From positions 13,429,112 to 13,493,111 of the forward strand of contig OX463854.1 of assembly GCA_949825065.1 (NCBI GenBank): a stretch of DNA of 64,000 bases, in the 5' to 3' direction. The notes under the pieces were generated by a model that searched no databases, was not told where the DNA came from, and worked only from the letters and a program-made list of their open reading frames with translations. How positions within the stretch are numbered: the stretch's first letter is position 1; every line of letters begins with the position of its first letter. Shown here one piece after another: positions 10,880 through 22,687 of this stretch. Made by a program: the position numbers and the translations under genes. Source of the DNA: Odontocerum albicorne. Its lineage: Eukaryota > Arthropoda > Insecta > Trichoptera > Odontoceridae.

Positions 10880-13650
10880 TATAGTCTCACAAAGAAGAAA
10901 AAAAATTGAAACTATTCGCAAGTCAAAACATACAAAATCTACTCGTTTTTAATTTTTAAACACAGCGTTACCAAACTATAGTACAAATGAAGAAAATATA
11001 TGAAATTTAGATGAATTAACTTGAATGACAAACCCTTTGAATTACCCCCACAGATTCGAAGCGCATGGACAATTAAAAGCACCACAGCTAGCATGTAATT
11101 ATGCGTCATGTCACGGGAGAATTGCCCTCGTATTATGTGCCGACCTTATTTTGCAGCGTGCACTTCAGTGACGTCTCGTGTGGTGTCAATTACTTTATCA
11201 CCGATACCAACGTTGAGTGTACCCAGATATAGTTACCACCTCATTCTATCATCAATCCAATATTTCTGAAACCAGAAAATAACAATATATTATTTAAGGC
11301 ACTTGTAAACTTTTTTTTCATTGAATAATAGAACATTTAATTGCATTCTCTGGTATGTAATAATCAACCCAAGATAATGGGAAAAAAATACTAAATTGTT
11401 CAGATAACACTATGATTTTGTAATGACTTCAGTATTTTGAAAATATTTTGATATTTTTCTTCTTTCATAAAAATATTTACTAAAAAAAAGCGATCGTGTT
11501 CTACCTATGTATTGTAGTCTAAAGTACCTCAATTTGGTATTTTTTTAATCATATTTTGACTTTTTCAGTAGAAGATTAAGCCAGTTTTGTACATCGATTT
11601 GACCTGAAACCGCATTGAAAATCTGGGAACAGTGGTTCTATAGCCAGGTGTGGGTCAGTTTATCATGACTTTTGCAAGCATTTTTCTTCATACTGAAATA
11701 AGATAACCTCTTTGTAGTTGTAGAAATTTGAAGTACGGTCCTTGTTTTAAACAAGTTGATAATTATGGAATTTCGGAGGATTTTCAGATACTTTAGACTT
11801 TTTCCGTATTTTGTTAAAGAATACCGTATAAGATGGTCTATGATTTTATCCGATAGTGTTTTTAGTACTTCAATCGGAATTTAATCGCATTCTGCGGCTT
11901 TCTTATTTCTTTCTCCATGTTTAAGATATAATTTGTTTTTAAAGCTCTTTACTAGAAGATATTAAAGCGCCTTTGAAATTATATTGATGTCAACTTTTGT
12001 GTAACAGTTGAGAATGTAGGGGCGTGGTTCTTCCATATTTCTGACATCTGATATTTTATCCCTCAATACAATACAGTTCACACAGAAACCAAGAAAAAAA
12101 TCTAGAAATGAAATATTAACAAATATAAAAAAAAGTAATTGAAGTGCTCTTAAAAACCAAACTGCTGTTATATAGTATATACACAAAAAAAAAAAAAATT
12201 TTTGCCTTTTTGGCTTCAAACCTGATTTTTTTAAAACTCGCATTCCTACAGTTATCATAGTTTACAATATGGTTTATAAGATCATTATACCATGATTGTA
12301 ATACAATCTGAAGGTGATTCACTCAAACCGCTTCATAAATTATTTTTCAAATCATGAGAATATAATTTAGACGAAACTGAAAATTTAATATTCTCAGAAA
12401 ACCCTATTTAAATATATTCCCGCTATTTATGATAAGCCTTTGAATGAGGTATTATATTATATATCTGGGTACCGATATCTGGGTTTTTTTAAGTTTAAAT
12501 TATTTTACCCCTTGATTTCTAAATTTATTATGTGCCATAAGTATTTTTGCACATTTTCTTCAATCTTATTGAATCTAATTCTTATAGAATTTATATAAAT
12601 ATATTTTTAAATTATTTTTATTGTCCAATAAATTGATATTTAAAATTGCTGATGATTTTGCATTAAATTTCATAAATTCTTGATGAAATTATATTTACAG
12701 CTGAAATGAAACATTATTTCAAATAAAATGTTTATTAAATAAAACTCCTGAAAAAAATACTAGTGCTATTGAGTTAATCAAAAAATACATTGAAAATTTA
12801 AGACGTACAAAATAAGGCTGAATCGATTTATTTTGTCTTTCATTAAAATCAGGATTATACCAGATAAAGGAAATAAATCCCTTTTAATAGAAATCCTCGC
12901 TTTGCCAAATCCACAGTTGCCAATATCTCGGCAGTATGAAGCTAATCACTCTCCTTCTCAATTTATTATTGACAAATGCAACTGGAACCACCGCCTGACT
13001 CTAATATGCAATGCATTACATGTCAAATATTAATGGAGTGCAAAGCAGTAGCTATTTACGGTATTATTCCGTATTTATGAAAAGTATATAATTTGTGGCA
13101 CTTACTCGTATTGTACATTAAATATTCGCGGCAGGCTCACAAGCACATGAATTAAATGACTCGATGGCACATATATCAAATGGCTCTTCTTTTGTCATAA
13201 AATACCCATTTTTCTTTCTTCTAATCGCACTTGACTGTTCATACCTTCAGACGTTGGAACTAGTTGCAGGCTACAATGAGACTCACAGCCTCGTTGAATT
13301 GTTTCAAAAAACACTTATAAAATTATTACTCTCACTCCAATAACGAAATATTTTTCTCCATAGTTCTTATTTTTTGTCTATTCACACCCACTTTCTCTTT
13401 TCCCAGTCTTGAGTAATATTTGCCATTTTTAATTTTTCTTTTTTATTTATCTATTTTAAGTTATATGTTTGATTTGTTCTAAATAATTTAATAATTCACT
13501 CCGTAATTTGCGTCATTCTGCATTATTCTTGTTAGGTTGGTTGGAAAAGATAGAAGTATAGTAACAAACCCATCTTTTGTATTTTTTATAATAAAATGTT
13601 TAAAAAATAAATACGTTCTAATCACCCCGAAGACAAGACCCGAAATATTA
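10880..13650. other. AT-rich background, nothing recognised
   Basis: About 2.8 kb with no supported gene. A less AT-rich patch at about 11,050-11,230 has no open frame or motif I can name. The minus-strand frames near 12.0-12.3 kb are low-complexity. Confidence 0.55.
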
Positions 13651-13654
13651 ATTT

Positions 13655-13812
13655 CTAAAATATTATGAGTCGAACGATAAGCTTTCATATATCAAAATTG
13701 ACACATCTAAAATATTATGGGTCAAACGATAAGCTTTCATAAATCAAAATTGACCCATCTTAAATACTATGGGTCAAATGATAAGCTTTCATATATCAAA
13801 ATTGACCCATCT
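13655..13812. repeat. 52-bp tandem repeat, three units
   Basis: Three consecutive units, each CTAAAATATTATGGGTC-like, then CGATAAGCTTTCAT, then ATCAAAATTGACCCAT, with starts at about 13,654, 13,706 and 13,758 (period 52). The second and third units differ from the first by a few substitutions. Confidence 0.9.
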
Positions 13813-13849
13813 AAGATATGATAAACTTAAAAGTTTTTATCCTATTGCA

Positions 13850-14130
13850 GCTCAATATTTCGTCTTCTCTTAGTAAGTTTTCTACAATTTTCTTACCAAA
13901 TGTGTTTTTCTAAACATATGCAGATGCAGGGAAGTACTAATCTTATGCCCGCAACCATCTCCTTTCTATTCTTACACTCGACTTATATATATTATATTTA
14001 TTTTTTATTCATTTTTATCTGTAAGCAACATGGGGTTCGAATCCCGAGTTAGAACGCCCTTGAGGAAAGTCTTCTTTTTAAACAGGACTACCTCTGTATA
14101 TAATTATCCGTTCATTATTATTATAATAGC
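13850..14130 (+). repeat. SINE family 3 (copy a)
   Basis: This block is collinear with 63,235-63,550: TCTTACCAAATGTGTTTTC, ATGCCCGCAACCATCTCC, TTACACTC, GGGGTTCGAATCCCGAGTTA and TATAATTATCC occur in order in both. GGTTCGAATCC near 14,036 is a perfect box B. It lies toward the 3' side, so the arrangement is unusual for a simple tRNA SINE, and the block may be composite. Confidence 0.55.
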
Positions 14131-14215
14131 GCAGGAAAATTAAATATCCCCTACCACATGCCACCTACTACGCATTCACTGATTCTCTTCTAGAACGCAC
14201 CAGGGTTAAACATTT

Positions 14216-14425
14216 GTCTATACAGACTTTATAGTTCCATTAAATATAGCAAAATTGGTCTATATAGACTTTCTTATTTCATTAAATATAGCAAAATTTG
14301 TCTTTACAGACTTTATAGATTCATTAAATACAGAAAAAATGTCTACACAGACTTTATAGTTTCATTAAGTATACCAAATTTGTCTATATAGACTTTATCG
14401 TTTCATTAAATGCAGTAAAATCTGG
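14216..14425. repeat. 42-bp tandem repeat, five units
   Basis: Five units, each GTCTAYAYAGACTTTAT followed by TTCATTAAATATAGCAAAATT, start near 14,216, 14,258, 14,300, 14,341 and 14,382. GTCTATATAGAC within the unit is itself palindromic. Confidence 0.9.
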
Positions 14426-14822
14426 CAGCTAAGCGCAATTTAAAGTTTCTTTTACAAAAAAAAAAGTTTTTAAAAATCATGAAATAAAAGAATCAAACTG
14501 ACACACTTTTGTTTGGTTACAATCTGGAATTGAAACCTTCAATTCAACACCAACATTTTACACTCAGAGCTACAGAGTCGTCAGTACATTTATGACATAA
14601 AATAACCTAGACAAAAGAAAAAGTGAAATAATTATTGTAATAAAAAACTTAAATGTTTACATTTTTTTAATCACTTAATAGATTTACCATTGGAAGTTTT
14701 GAAGGATTACGAAAGGTTTAGTGAAAGTATTCTATAGTTGACAATAAGTTTAATGGCTACTTTTGATACTTTATCAAAGGAATCCTTTTAATTTATTCGA
14801 AGAAAGGTAAAAGAGTTCTTTC

Positions 14823-16160
14823 ATTATTATTATTATTATTATTACACATGACAAGAAATATACACAATTTGAGAAAAACAACAGATAATTTGATTTGGAC
14901 ATACAATTTTAATGGATCTGGGTTTGTTGCCTTTCATTTGTCGTATCTCCAGTAAACTAGGCTTTTGCCTGTATCTCACTGAGGATATTTAGCATGAGGA
15001 AAATAAATGGATACTTCTTTCCGATTTTTGATTACACAAAAACAAAACCCCGTTGCACGCTCTCATTAACCTGACAAACAGTGACACTCAACTACAACTG
15101 GAAACATCTTGTGAAATTCAACTGGTCACACATCATCACTCCAGAAATACCAAAAATATTCATCCCACACTATACCGCACACAATCATAAGAATAAAAAT
15201 CAAAATCAAAACAAAATTAAAACAAAAAAAAAAATACACAGAAACACAAATACAAAAACAACCAAAATTAAAACAACAAGAAGAAACCCACACTCACGAG
15301 CTTACATAAATCCCTTCCACTCATCATTCATCCTGAAAGCCCAAGTACTTAAAATCCTGTCGCAATAACAACCACGCTCCGATCGACTGTCTAAATGGTT
15401 TTCCTACCTTTACCTTTATTGAAGTCGGCACGCCATTGTATGTAATGGGAGCCAAATAAGCATATTGTCTTTGGGCAAAAGAGGTTTTAACTCTAGGGAT
15501 GGTGAACATTTCATTAGTTGCCATGCGTGTCATGTGTGTCTGCTGAGTCTGCATCTTCCCTTCCTCTCGATGGTAGTGCCAGAGAATGGATTTGAGATGT
15601 AAATTGGCTATGTTCAGGACCTGATACTCTCTGAAAAGCTCCGCCGTGGGATACCGAGCAGGAAGTTTATTAATTATTTTCACAATCAATTTTTGGTAAA
15701 CCTGCAATATGTGTTTTGGGTTAAAGTGCATCCCCCCCAAACTGATATACCGTAAGAAAGTGCTGACTGACATAAGGCGAAGTATATACTTTTAAGAATA
15801 TTTTCACTGAGCACATTTCGAATCATACGGAATATGTATCCTAGTTTTTTTATTTTTGCGCTCAAAGAGTTAATATGGACCTCCTAACGAAGGAACTGAT
15901 CAACATAAACTCCAAGGTACTTTATACTATCAACCCTTTCCAAGGAAACACAACTACAGTCAGCCATGGGTGAACAAGTGTGCAGTGTTATGTATTTATT
16001 TGTAGGTGCTTGAGTTCTTGTAGATATGCTAAATGTGATGTATTTAGTTTTTTGGGAATTTATAGTCAATAAATTTGAGTCCATCCATTCTTTAACTACG
16101 CGTAATTCTTCGTTAGCCTTTAAGAATACATCATCCCATGTTCGGCCCTCGAATAGAAAT
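14823..16160 (-). mobile_element. 5'-truncated LINE with (TAA)n tail
   Basis: On the minus strand this runs from the middle of a reverse transcriptase gene (about 16,157) through a stop near 15,324 and an A/T-rich 3' UTR to a run of seven TAA triplets at 14,823-14,844. A TAA microsatellite tail is typical of the I/Jockey group of non-LTR elements. The final 165 bp before the tail recur at 3285-3460. About 80% of a full element is missing at the 5' end. Confidence 0.75.
15324..16157 (-). pseudogene. LINE reverse transcriptase, C-terminal part, broken
   Basis: Minus-strand translation gives the end of an RT domain: W-M-D-S-N-L-L-T-I-N-S-Q-K-T-K-Y (thumb side), then I-K-Y-L-G-V-Y-V-D and I-Y-F-A-L-C-Q-S-A-L-S-Y-G-I. 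This is the order seen in Jockey/CR1-like polymerases. Two breaks are visible: a TAG right after V-D-Q-F-L-R (near 15,884), where the family usually has Trp before the H-I-N-x-L motif, and a frame change in a run of seven G (plus-strand C) at about 15,732-15,738. The final 149-codon frame (15,773 to 15,324) is the C-terminal extension. It was a polymerase for target-primed reverse transcription and is now inactive. Confidence 0.75.
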
Positions 16161-17887
16161 TAATACACGTGTTTATTTATTTCAAAGAAATGTAATAATT
16201 CCCTATTGGAAACACAATCATCAAACCATACAGGTCAATAAGTTTACAGAACTTCCTGTATTGGTCTGTTTCATCGATAATATTATTAGCCTGTCGAGTG
16301 TTTTTTAAAGGAAAAAAGAAAACATTCGGTAGGAATTAAAAGACATACATGAATCAAAATATTCGAAGGTGGTTTTCCTTTTAAAGATGTTCATAGTTTT
16401 TTTTATAATCTTGTTTCGTCAGCGTTTTTCTATGGCGTGTATATTAGTCTCATGAGGGTCATATAAAATGTGGATAACGTTGTTGTAGTGCGTTTTTGTA
16501 ACCCTAGTAGACGAGTGAGTCCAAATATTTATTTGCCAATATCATTTTATTTATTTTACTTAGTACTAGATGGTGTTAGGTGGCATTCGTAGCTCCGCAA
16601 AATCGACATAAGTAGGTTAAGATTAACTTCGTCGTTATAATTGGCTCGCCTAACTATCTTTTCCATTCCAATAAAATTGTAGTGGTCCAGAATAATGTTT
16701 TGAGACGTATTCATTTTCGTCTCAGCATCTTACCTGTCATGCTTAACCACGATTTCTTATTGAAATATACCTACTTTCTCAAACTCTCTAAAAAAGGATT
16801 ATATTAGATTGTAACATATGTTTCTTCATAAGGTTGTTCACAGTATCGCTGATAAGCCGAATATGTTGACTCAAATTGGTATCCGCATGAAACCATTTGC
16901 AATTGAAATATGTCAATAACAATTTGCTAACGACAGTTGTAAAATAATGCATTGTGAGAATGCAACAAATTGGTAACTCTATATCTAGTTTGGTGGATAT
17001 TTTAATGAAGATGTTATTGAATTAAGGAGCGAATTTTGCAGTATTACATATATCTTATGTATTGACTAGGAGACTGGTTATTTATTTGAATTATTTTTGA
17101 CTTAACGTAGTTTTATTAAATTTGTATATTTTCTGATAATCTTGTATTCTTTTTAATGTAATATTATGTATTTGTGATTTCAGGTGCCGTATGTATTCTT
17201 AATTGTATTGATTTTTTGAAGTTGTTGATATTTAATTTTTTGTTAAGTAAATGTTACTATGATTGATAAAGAACATTAAAGTGCCATATGTTTTTTCTAA
17301 TATATATATAGAACTAGCTAAGATCTCCTCAAAAAGGTCCTTTTGATCATGTAAGTATTTAGATAGAGCAAGAGTTGTATCATCGCCGTCATCCTCACCA
17401 ACGGCTTGCGATAAGAGAGAAATCGAAATATTTTAATAATAATGTCATTTTACAATCTACGTTCATGAGTTTGCTAGAGCTAAAAGTCGGTGTGGGCAAT
17501 ATCGATATTTAGATTGGATATCGGATACAATCACTCCAGCAGTAACCACTTAAGCCGGCTCGGCCGGGGCATTAATTGCCGCAAGCTGTGCCCATTGTTT
17601 ACCGCAGTGATTCTCAAACTCATGATGACCATGTAAGAGAAAGGTCAGTTTTGTTATTTTCTATAGTTATATTGTTTTATCAAAACAAAACTACTCCGGA
17701 CCTTCTTTTCTATATTCTCTTGTGCCGCTCTGATATATAGACAACAAAAGTCCGAGAACGTGCAAAAATCAATTCCTTTGAGATATACTGTTAGCGTTGG
17801 ATGCTGAGAATCTTGCGGACTGTCGGAAGAACGAACGTCTCCATACTTTAGAAGCTAAATGTGACGGTACGGCTGTCCTCAATATAC
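16161..17887. other. background, nothing recognised
   Basis: No open frame of note. A somewhat G+C-richer patch at 17,540-17,620 has no assignable content. Confidence 0.5.
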
Positions 17888-18300
17888 TTCCAGATCATTT
17901 CGCTGTTTTTAGGATACATTTCAAGATGTGAGCGATAACTTGGAGAAACCCTATTGGTCAAAGCCATGTGTTTTTATTGGTTTTGTGTGCAAGCGGCTGC
18001 AATTTGGGGATATGATCCTTATGAAGATAAAAGTGGTGGAAATGGTGAATTGTGGTATATTAAGACTTTTAATCTTTTACTGTATTTTATGCTTCCAGAT
18101 CATTTCGCTGTTTTTAGGATACATTTCAAGATGTGAGCGATAACTTGGAGAAACCCTATTGGTCAAAGCCATGTGTTTTTATTGGTTTTGTGTGGAAGCG
18201 GTTGCAATTTGGGGATATGGTCCTTATGAAGATAAAAGTGGTGGAAATGGTGAATTGTGGTATTTTAAGACTTTTAATCTTTTACTGTATTTTATTACAC
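17888..18300 (+). repeat. two-copy tandem duplication, 205 bp unit, ORF-bearing
   Basis: CAGATCATTTCGCTGTTTTT at 17,891 recurs at 18,096, and about 200 bp are nearly identical. Each copy contains a short frame starting ATGGTCAAAGCCATG with residues M-V-K-A-M-C-F-Y-W-F and G-Y-x-P-Y-E-D-K-S-G-G-N, followed by a GTGAAT that could be a splice donor. Three clear differences between the copies all change an amino acid (Q/E, A/V, D/G), which argues against selection on the peptide. The second copy runs straight into a SINE at about 18,280. Confidence 0.8.
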
Positions 18301-18510
18301 TTTCTTTGTATACAGCACAATCTGGCGGAAATATTACTACGTGGCAATTTCATCCAACTATTTAAAAATATACTGATGAGGATGTTAGTGAAAACAAGAC
18401 TAGAACCTTTCTTGAAAAAAATCAATTTTAATGGAAGTCGTACCCGAAATCCCCGGTTAGGAAGACATGCGTCTTACCTATTAGGATTCTCAGGCTGTTT
18501 ACCTTTACTC
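18280..18510 (-). repeat. SINE family 1 (copy c)
   Basis: On the minus strand: a tRNA-like head (AATAGGTAAGACGCATGTCT, then a degraded box B, TTCGGGTACGACTTCC), the body (GTTCTAGTCTTGTTTTCACTA, then GTTGGATGAAATTGCCACGT) and the tail (CCGCCAGATTGTGCTGTATAC). All family-1 blocks are present in order, so the copy is near full length. Confidence 0.7.
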
Positions 18511-20165
18511 AGCATACGTGTTTTTAAATGTTGAATTGTTGATAACCAAGGTTTAGTTTATACTTTTTGTACATATACATGACGTATTGCTGTACAGTTA
18601 TTTCTTCCAGCCGACCAGCTTACATTACAACTCACAAAATTTGAAATGTTTCGTGTTATATTAAGGTTTTTTTTGCACATCGATGATAATCAACAACTTT
18701 TTGGTATCTTACAATGTGGAATACCCAATACAATTTCTACTAATGTGATTGTTCATTCTTACTGACTTAAATGTGATTGTGAAGTAAACCAATTGAATGG
18801 TCCTTTTCCAAATATATAAATTGGATTCTGAAATATACAAACTGGACTGTTCTTTTATATTGGTCTAATTGGGTTTTGAAAAAGTCCAATAAGACAGTTC
18901 TTCGAAACATTATTCCGATTATATTTATAGATAACCACAACATTTGAACTAAGATATTCAATAATTGATGAAACTGACATAATCAGTAAGAATATTCATC
19001 TCATGATTCTTTAATATTTGCCTTCTCGACTTTTTGGTGTGTTAAGAGACCATTTTTGACGATTTTCATCGATTTTGTTTTCAAAAAAAAAAAAACACGT
19101 GTCAATCTATCTTATCTCAAATAAATCATTTTTGTCTTTGGTTAAAATACGCAAAAAAAATTATTGATAGAAATTATTTCTTGAAATTGTCTTTTTTTCT
19201 CTCTTTTTAATAGTTGTGTTTTCTCCCCGCGTAGGAAATTTGTCTCGATTGAGAAAATCTCTAAAATAAACCTAGACCTTTTGATGACCAAACTTTCATA
19301 CCTATATTTTTTGTATTGGTTTTGTGTTTACCTAGTCTTTCACTCACAAACTCTCCATTCACATCTACACTGTTTATTTGTATATTAGTAAATACATTTT
19401 ATCGATTTCTTAGAAGCAAAGTGATACGTTTGAGTCCTACGATAGCTCGGTATCAGTAAAATGCTCTAAATATTTCGACTTTCGTGAATGTCAAAATATT
19501 TGACTAAATCTTGAATATGGTTGATGTGTGATTTACTTGGTCAATCCAGAAATGTTTAGTTAAAAACAGTCATTATAAAACTCATATTTATCTCTTAAAT
19601 AAAAATATAGTTTCTGTTTTACGTAAACTTATTGTTTAAAATGTTTTTTCATACAAGATTTCGTATCTTTTGTTAAACTTACGAAGCGAAAAGGGTAAAA
19701 TAAATTAATGATAAATTTTAAAATAATATAAAATTTTGTATAATTTAATTTATCCAGACACACATCTTGGGAGGCATTGGTAATCCGAGTACGCCTTCCG
19801 GCACTCAAACTCCACTACCAACACTTCCAGTTCCTATGAATGTCTCTCTGCCTGATGGAAATTGTATGATCGTTCATAGCGTTTTCAAATACAACTGAAC
19901 ATGCTCTTACTAGTTGTATAGAAAGTTGACGTGGAATACTAAAAATATATGATTTGTGTTTCGATCATTTGAATAGTAATTAAATACCAACGTTTAAAAT
20001 TCAAGCGTAGTAATTTTTTAGTAAAATGTTGGACTTTTAAACGTACGTTAGGTGGTCGGAAGTAAATAATCTGTGAAGGGGCGAAATAAAATATAATTGG
20101 CATAAGGAAATATAAAGTGAAAAATATTTCAAGTTTGACTTTATTTTTTTTTTTAAAGAATAGAT
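18511..20165. other. AT-rich background, nothing recognised
   Basis: Short open frames only, with no motif. A poly-A run lies at 19,082-19,094. Confidence 0.55.
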
Positions 20166-20169
20166 TACC

Positions 20170-20312
20170 GAAGTCATAGGTATCCTTAATATCCTCGAAC
20201 ACTAGACAGAAAAAGTGCCTTTGTCGTTCGAGGGGAGCACGGCGCGGATATGGAACCGACGACCTTCCGCACAAAAGTCCAGCACGTTACCGCGCGGTCA
20301 TGCACCTCATTT
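20170..20312 (-). repeat. SINE family 2 (copy b)
   Basis: On the minus strand: GAGGTGCATGACCGCGCGGT (box A region), GTGCTGGACTTTTGTGCGGA, AAGGTCGTCGGTTCC (box B, slightly degraded), then CGAACGACAAAGGCACTTTT and CTGTCTAGTGTTCGAGGAT. It matches 22,488-22,640 over its whole length. Confidence 0.75.
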
Positions 20313-20938
20313 AAATTTTAATTAACTTAGTCAATAAAAAACCTTTCAAATTAAAAACTTTCACCTAGATTAAGTTATTCGGTTACATTGTTTGACATCA
20401 CCCTGAGATTGAAGGCTTCAACACCTTAAAAAAATTTAAGCTTATAACATAGGGAGCATTTTAAAGTAGTGAGTTTATTCACGAGTAATATTTGTTTAAT
20501 ATTATTAGATTAAGTGTCATTAAAATTAAGTATCCTTAAAATACAGACATATTTCTTAACTCTTATATTTGTTTCATGATTTTTGTTAGATGCTGAATTA
20601 TAAAAAGTTGCACTATTCGAGAGCTGATTAATTGCTTTATTGCCATGTAGCAATCACTTCGAACCAACTACTCGTTGGTTTTATGGCAATATAGCAATGG
20701 CAATATAGCACTAGAGTTACGCTGATTCGTACCAATTTCTGGATGAAAAGTTATTAAATTATTCTTTAACACGAAAATAATGGAAAAACAACCTTCAAAC
20801 AATAATAATTTTTATATTTGTTTTTTTTTAACTCTGTTTATTTTCATGAATATAATAGAATCTACATGCAAGCTGTCTTACGGTCAAAGAAGCTTGATTC
20901 GTTTTATCATGTTATTTCAGGAAAGTTTTGGACGAATG
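20313..20938. other. background, nothing recognised
   Basis: AT-rich. The repeated GGCAATATAGCA near 20,680-20,720 is a local duplication only. Confidence 0.5.
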
Positions 20939-21100
20939 GCATATATGAATGGTTGAATTAAAATAGGCACTAAGTACCAAAAAAAAAACAAAAAAAACTA
21001 AGTATGCAGTTTCATTCTATATGTCATATATAATGAAACTGCATACTTAGTTTTTTTTTTGTTGGTACTTAGTGCTTATTTTAATTCAACCATTCATATG
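20939..21100. repeat. palindromic MITE-A, full copy
   Basis: Left arm: CATATATGAATGGTTGAATT, then AAAATAGGCACTAAGTACC, an A-rich spacer, ACTAAGTATGCAGTTTCATT. Right arm: the near-exact reverse complement ending AATTCAACCATTCATATG. The arms are about 78-84 bp with almost no loop, so the single strand would fold into one long hairpin. A second, deleted copy lies at 5951-6076, which shows that this is a dispersed family rather than a local inversion. Confidence 0.85.
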
Positions 21101-22487
21101 TTGATAACGTCTTCTCCTTTTTCTTGATATGGATACTTAGAAACGCCTTCAGTAGTGTTTTTTGTCATTGCTTTTACGTAGTCAACCCTTCGAAGACGCT
21201 TTTTCCCTCACTTTTTGTTATTTCGGGACAAATTTACTGCAAATATGTTCATTTTTTATGCATTCTGGTAACAAAGATAATTGTATATTTGGTGTGTGAA
21301 GATCCCATACGATAAAAAAATGTTAAGAATATAGCGTTTTTATTTAATGAAAATAGCATGTCACCAGCTTAGACGTGGAAACATACCAACGTGTCGCGGA
21401 AAGCTTGAGATAAATATAAGTTTCACACGCTGGTCAAACTTTTAAGGTATAATTTAAGACGTTTCCACGTAGGCCTCCGCCGAACTTTGAGACTTTTTCA
21501 AAAACATTGTTATTAAACCGCAAAATATTTTCGCAAGTCAGCTTAACAGCTTAAATTCTGTTTTGGTCTGTTGTTTATGATTGATATTGATGAAAAGGGA
21601 TATTTAAAATTTTCCTCTTCACACAAATTAATATTTTTCCTTACCCTTTTTAGGTCAGTTAACTCGGCCACTTTGAAAATTAATTTTGAAATTCGATGCA
21701 TCATTGAAAAACGATAACAGATTAAATGGTTCGAAAATTTTCAGGCTAAATTTCCTGGTTAGCCTTAAAAAGTTTTGAATTAACATTTTTTTTTGTTTAA
21801 CCGATAGATTAACATGTTTTACTATAGAGTTTTAACAAGATATTTTGTACTGATATTTTAAAATTAATAGTTGCATGAAAATATCTTATTTCTAGAACAA
21901 AAATTAGATTGACAAAAAAGGGCATTTACAACGTTACTAGCTGGCTTACAATCAAGTTGTAGATTTAAAAAAAATCATATAACATTGATTTTCAAACGAA
22001 AATATATATTTTAATGAAATACAAATTGCAATAAACATTTAATTGTATGGTTTATCTACAATACGATATTTCCAATTTAAATACCTACTCACTTTTTGAG
22101 AGCCACTTAAACATACTTGACCAGTTTCATTAAGTTTCATTCTTCATACCATAAAATTCATATACATATTTGTCCAAAATATTAAAACACAACTGAAATA
22201 TTCACACACTGAATTCACTTTTTACACACACTCAAATGCCAAATTATCCCAAACGCAATTACAACATAAAATCAAGAACCAAATCAAAATCATGTCGAAA
22301 ACTCCTCATCATACCCCCAACATTTGCATAAATTATTCGCCTACATGCTTATGTGGAGACTTCCATAAGACCATGACTCATTGCTTTGAGGTGTAATAAA
22401 GTGACTTTGTTACTTTACTAAGTGATCTGTTACATTTTTTACGTAGGAAAATATAAGCTTACAAAAATCTGCATTTTTAAAATGGTT
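21101..22487. other. AT-rich background, nothing recognised
   Basis: No supported gene or repeat family. Confidence 0.5.
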
Positions 22488-22640
22488 CTAGATTTTATTC
22501 TAGACATAATACCCTTGAACACTAGGCAGAAAAAGTGCATGTGTCGTTCGAGGGGAGTAGCACAGCGTGGGGTTCGAACCGACGACCTTCCGCTCAGAAG
22601 TCCAGCACATCACCGCGCGGCCATGCACCTCATTATCCCA
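22488..22640 (-). repeat. SINE family 2 (copy c, best preserved)
   Basis: The minus strand has box A-like TGGCCGCGCGGT at about 22,610-22,621 and a perfect box B, GGTTCGAACCCC, at 22,569-22,580. The family body CACTTTTTCTGCCTAGTGTT follows. Box spacing fits a tRNA-derived pol III promoter. The anticodon region does not fold like a functional tRNA, so I do not call a tRNA gene. Confidence 0.8.
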
Positions 22641-22687
22641 ATTATCAAAAAAACTGTAATAAAATAAGCCCAATGGCTTTTTTTTAA

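Noticed and set aside
11050..11230. Possible host exon in a less AT-rich patch
   Set aside because: No open frame or splice pattern with a recognisable product could be read.
22569..22640. tRNA gene candidate
   Set aside because: Box A and box B are present, but the anticodon and acceptor arms do not pair, and the sequence recurs with a SINE body.
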